This document shows positions 60,449 to 64,000 of a DNA stretch of 64,000 nt, piece after piece. The stretch spans positions 9,672,001-9,736,000 of the forward strand of contig OZ316891.1 in assembly GCA_973895155.1 (NCBI GenBank). Direction: 5' to 3'. A model generated the notes under the pieces. It was not told the DNA's origin, did no database searches, and saw only the letters and a program-made list of their open reading frames with translations. Source of the DNA: Marsupella aquatica. Its lineage: Eukaryota > Marchantiophyta. Both the position numbers and the translations under genes were made by a program. The stretch's first letter is position 1, and each line of letters starts with the position of its first letter.

Positions 60449-63114
60449 ATGGAGCAGGTGGCATGGATTCTGGCTCTCATGCTGGCGTTCATCGTTGCCC
60501 CCTTGGTGCTGTGGAGTCGTCGAGAGAGACGATTACGGAGGGGCATTCCGTCTGATTCTCATACTCCAGATATGGTGTTGTACCCTAACCCTCATTAACC
60601 TCCGTTTGCAGTCAGTCTTCAGTCTCGCACCCGTTTGCCATTGACGAATTGAGGCTTTAGATTGTAATCTAAAAACTTGGATTCCGTCGTCCCGGAACTT
60701 CAACTCGCACCTCGTTGTCCAGAGTAGATATTTTCCTGGCCTTTCCTCATTTTGAAAATATACTCAAGGCACTGTGTTTGATCTGCACAATTCAAATCGT
60801 TAAATGCGCTTCTGTTGTCGATTCTGTAGTTTTCTTCTTCAAGGACGTTTGTTTTCTTTGTAAATCATGGATAATTGGACTCGGTTTCCACTTAACCTAT
60901 CCCAGTTTCTTGAGTATAAGATTTTTCTTTTGCATCTGACTCTATACTAGAAATTTCTAATATTTCTTTGTGGGTAATTGCAGAATTCGGGACAAGATTT
61001 GGTGGTGCCGACTCCGGTTTCTAGCACACGATCGTCGTCAAGTGGGACGAGGGGGCGCATGCGTCGACGGCCCGTATCAGCTGCAGCGTCGTCATCCTCA
61101 TCTTCCGCTTCTTCTCTCGTCGCTGTGTCAGGTGGGTACGGCTATCTTCTAATTATTTTGATTCGAGCCGTAGAAACGATGAACCTATCACAGGCTTCTA
61201 TCTTCAGATTATTGTGTAACTCCTGGGTTCTGCCGGAGGTATTCAAAAGCAGGGGCATTAAGAAAATTCCCTGTCGTTTGGAAAAGTACTCCTTTTGGTA
61301 AATGTGCTAGAAATTCAGTGATTTCAGGGCACATGTTTCCTTGATTGAATTTTATTTGTTCTCGAAGTAGGGTTGAGTTGATAGATTTGTTAAGAACACA
61401 GTATTTGAGACGAATCTAATGTACTCGCCAAATGAAAACCAGAGCCCGACATTTATGATAATGGAGATCAAGCGTCTGATGACGTCGTTGAGGCGACTTA
61501 CTATAACCCTAAGCAGTCGAAAAAGAAGAACGAGAGGAAGCATGAGAAGGAAACGCGTAGAGAGGTACCTATTAATACTCAGTTTCACTTTCTATGTGCA
61601 TCACAATATTTTGCCAGTTTCGTGTCCTCTTGGCAGTAATTGATACTTTGCACGGGGGTTTGGGAATTGAAAACTTTGGATTAGATTCTACTTACAGCAT
61701 ACGGGAACTTCGACCTCCGGCGTTTTGTTATTTCCGCAGGCTGAAACCGCTGTTCGGGAGATGCGCAAGGAAAAGGACGAGAGGCAGGCACAGCTGCGCC
61801 GACAGAGAGATGAAGAGCGTGAAGCCGAGGAACTGAAGAAGGTGCGAATACCCTTGATCACTTCTCTACCAGGCTTTTGTCCATTTTCTGTTGTGCCTAA
61901 ATTGAGTCTTTGAAGTCTTCATGAAATCTTAGCTTTGGATGTTCATTTCATTACAGGAGGAGGAAACTGAGCGGCAAAAGTTGAAAGAAGAAGAGGCAGC
62001 TGCAGCTGAGTTTGATAAGTGGAAGACTGATTTCTCTGTTGAGACTGAAGGAACGCAAGAACAAGATGTACAAGAAGAGGGCCAGGGGCTTTTAAATAAC
62101 TTTGTCGAATACATAAAGGTTCTTCAGAAGCCACTCTCTTTCTACAATGCTGTAACATATTTTGCGTCTGATTTTCACCGCCTCTATTTTAGCTGTTTTT
62201 ATAAGTTGCAAGGATTGCAGTACCTGATAAGGCCCTAAATGGTACGGGAACCGTCTCCCGCACTGGTAGACGCAGCTGATCAATGTTTATGTAAAACCTC
62301 ACTCCCAAACGTCTCAGGTAGGAAAGTTTGTTTAATAGTATATGGACTGTTCTTCGATGTGCAGAAGCATAAATGTGTGGCACTGGAGGACCTCGCAGCT
62401 GAATTCAACCTCCGCACCCAGGTTTGATGAATTTCTTACCTATACTGTCAATAGTTGCCATTTACAGTATACTTTTCTGAATTTAAGAAGATTGTGCGAA
62501 GATGACCTTAGAAACTGTTCTAAAGTTGCATATTTGTTTTAACTTCTGTAGGATTGCATAAACAGAGTGATGGCGCTGGAGCAAATGGGTAAGACCATCT
62601 CTCTTCTTTCACTCCTCATCATGGTTAATAGCCCATCATTTTGTCCTTGATATAGTTGGTTGCGTGGTTCCCTCAATTCGAAAAAAGCAGTGATTTTAAT
62701 TTCTTAAACCCTCGTAGACCGTGGACCTGACGAATGCCTCGTAATTCAAATATGCCCCACTGCATATCAGAGCTTACTGAACTTGCTCCAACTCGAGATA
62801 GTAGAGATGTAAGGGGGGATGCGGGGATGTCTGACGACTATTGACGGATGCATGTTGTTGATTATTTTCCTTTTCCAGGTCGAATTTCGGGCGTGATGGA
62901 TGAAAGAGGCAAGTTTATCTATATCTCCCCAGAGGAGATGAAGGCTGTCGCAGATTATATCAAGAGGTTGGGAAGAGTCAGTATATCTCATCTGGCAAGC
63001 AGGTCTAATGAGTTCATTGACTTGGAGGCAAAGATATTGGCCTCAGATTGTGCACAAGAAGCAGATATTCCGGCTGAACCTCATCTTTCTGGTCCTCAGG
63101 TATTAGTGGGATAG
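60449..63114 (+). CDS. DDRGK1: DDRGK domain protein (UFBP1), 8 exons
   Basis: ER-membrane adaptor and substrate of the UFM1 conjugation system, working with the UFL1 ligase. Exons 60449-60574, 60984-61131, 61443-61564, 61740-61841, 61957-62118, 62365-62421, 62552-62588, 62879-63114; every junction is GT-AG and phases agree, giving 329 aa (human 314). One N-terminal membrane segment is visible ([17 protein letters not shown]). A long charged coiled coil follows ([19 protein letters not shown]). The winged-helix/PCI-like DDRGK domain spans about 205-310 with the signature DERGK at 259-263. The ATG is the first in frame after a GA-rich leader. CAG|GTATTA near 63100 resembles a donor, so an extra 3' exon is possible. 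Confidence 0.93.
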
Positions 63115-64000
63115 GAGCAAGGTCACATCTTGCCACGTGTATTTTTTGGATCATTGGATGAAGGATTTTGGCTCTCCCATAATTACTTCTATCAGTTTTG
63201 ACAAGTGTCACTCAGGGATTTGACGATAAGCAGGGATGAACGAGCTAACACATATGAGAAGACTTATTTGCAGAGTCGGGTCCACCAATTCGTGTGGCAG
63301 TTGGATTCCAAATATCCTTCCTGAGCTCAGGAATTTGGGCCTCACTTCTTGTTGATAGCTCAGTGTATCTCCTGCACAGAAGTTTCGTATGGTCTATTTG
63401 TTACACAGCTACTGAATGAACGATGGGGCCCAAGTAAGGGCCTGTGAAAAGCCTCAGGGTTAAACGGTTTCAGGGTCCTCTCCAGTTCTTTCAGTGTGCA
63501 AGACATCAACGCTTTCAAAAAACACTAATCTCAGCAAATCGGCCTCTTTGTTCCGTTTGAGAAAACTTGCCAAGAATGTAAGCAACGGATGAATCGCCTC
63601 CTGTAGGCAAAGCAGGGCCTCCAGCTTCAGGAGACTACTGGATAGTTATGATTATGTTTTGTCATGGATCACCCAATTTGAGTAAAGCATTGGACGGAAT
63701 AAAGCCGGTCTCAGCTTCAAGAACTGATACATGTATAGTACATTGTACATTAGTTTTATGGCATCAGCATGGCCGCTGACATGTAGTGATCTAATTTGGC
63801 AGCTGCCGAAGTTTCAGAGAAGAGATTTTACCCCCAAAACAAAGGAGTAAAACCTTTATGTTAATCGCTTTTCTTTCATTTTACAAGTGAGTAGACTGTT
63901 GGTGCGAGCGATCAAAGATTCTAATTGAAAAGATTCATTTCCATGGATCCTTGCATGGGACTAAGTACTGTAGCAAGTCTTTTCAATCAGTATGGACTTG
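63115..64000. other. 3' flank of DDRGK1
   Basis: Probably 3' UTR and downstream DNA. No gene is seen in either strand up to the window edge. Confidence 0.45.

Noticed and set aside
59958-60464. 168-codon minus-strand open frame over the DDRGK1 start
   Set aside because: It is antisense to the supported DDRGK1 first exon, is proline/serine-rich with no motif, and reflects GC-rich promoter and leader sequence.
1-64000. tRNA, rRNA and snRNA genes
   Set aside because: I looked for B-box-like GGTTCGANTCC and other hallmarks and found none with a plausible cloverleaf; a covariance-model scan would be decisive.

Overview
The window is nuclear DNA from a land plant. The genes have introns with GT-AG borders, the chloroplast and vitamin-E enzymes are of plant type, and plant DNA transposons and LTR remnants are present. 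One gene, IFT122, encodes a core subunit of the ciliary IFT-A train. Flowering plants and conifers lack cilia and IFT genes, so the source should make flagellate sperm. The modest introns (mostly 70-450 bp) and intergenic DNA of only a few kb fit a bryophyte (liverwort or moss) best. A lycophyte or another streptophyte is not excluded. I cannot name the species.

Layout. 1-3.4 kb: an unassigned open frame at the left edge, then an eight-exon pyridoxal reductase gene (PLR1, minus) assembled here by hand from splice sites. 3.4-7.3 kb: intergenic DNA with local duplications and a perfect hairpin. 7.3-8.8 kb: an intronless leucine-rich-repeat gene (minus). 8.9-17.3 kb: AT-rich DNA with minisatellites. 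17.3-22.9 kb: a solo LTR, then a foldback element carrying a structurally complete PIF/Harbinger transposon (18014-22638). 23.5-24.2 kb: an intronless DPH4-like J-protein gene (plus), convergent with IFT122 (25.4-35.9 kb, minus, 22 exons, 1219 aa). 35.9-54.5 kb: transposon-rich DNA. It includes a three-level nest: a dispersed repeat split by a 5'-truncated LINE-like element, itself split by a decayed PIF/Harbinger element (42297-45920) whose insertion site lies inside reverse-transcriptase motif A. 55.1-56.4 kb: an intronless homogentisate phytyltransferase gene (HPT/VTE2, plus). 60.4-63.1 kb: an eight-exon DDRGK1/UFBP1 gene (plus, 329 aa).

The genes do not form a pathway cluster. They are independent housekeeping functions: vitamin B6 salvage, diphthamide synthesis, ciliary transport, tocopherol synthesis and UFMylation at the ER. 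The most distinctive content is the nested transposon archaeology, the apparently intact Harbinger element, an HPT gene without introns, and a DPH4-like protein lacking one expected zinc ligand. Splice junctions were placed by eye. For PLR1, IFT122 and DDRGK1 all phases agree across every junction, which strongly supports the models.
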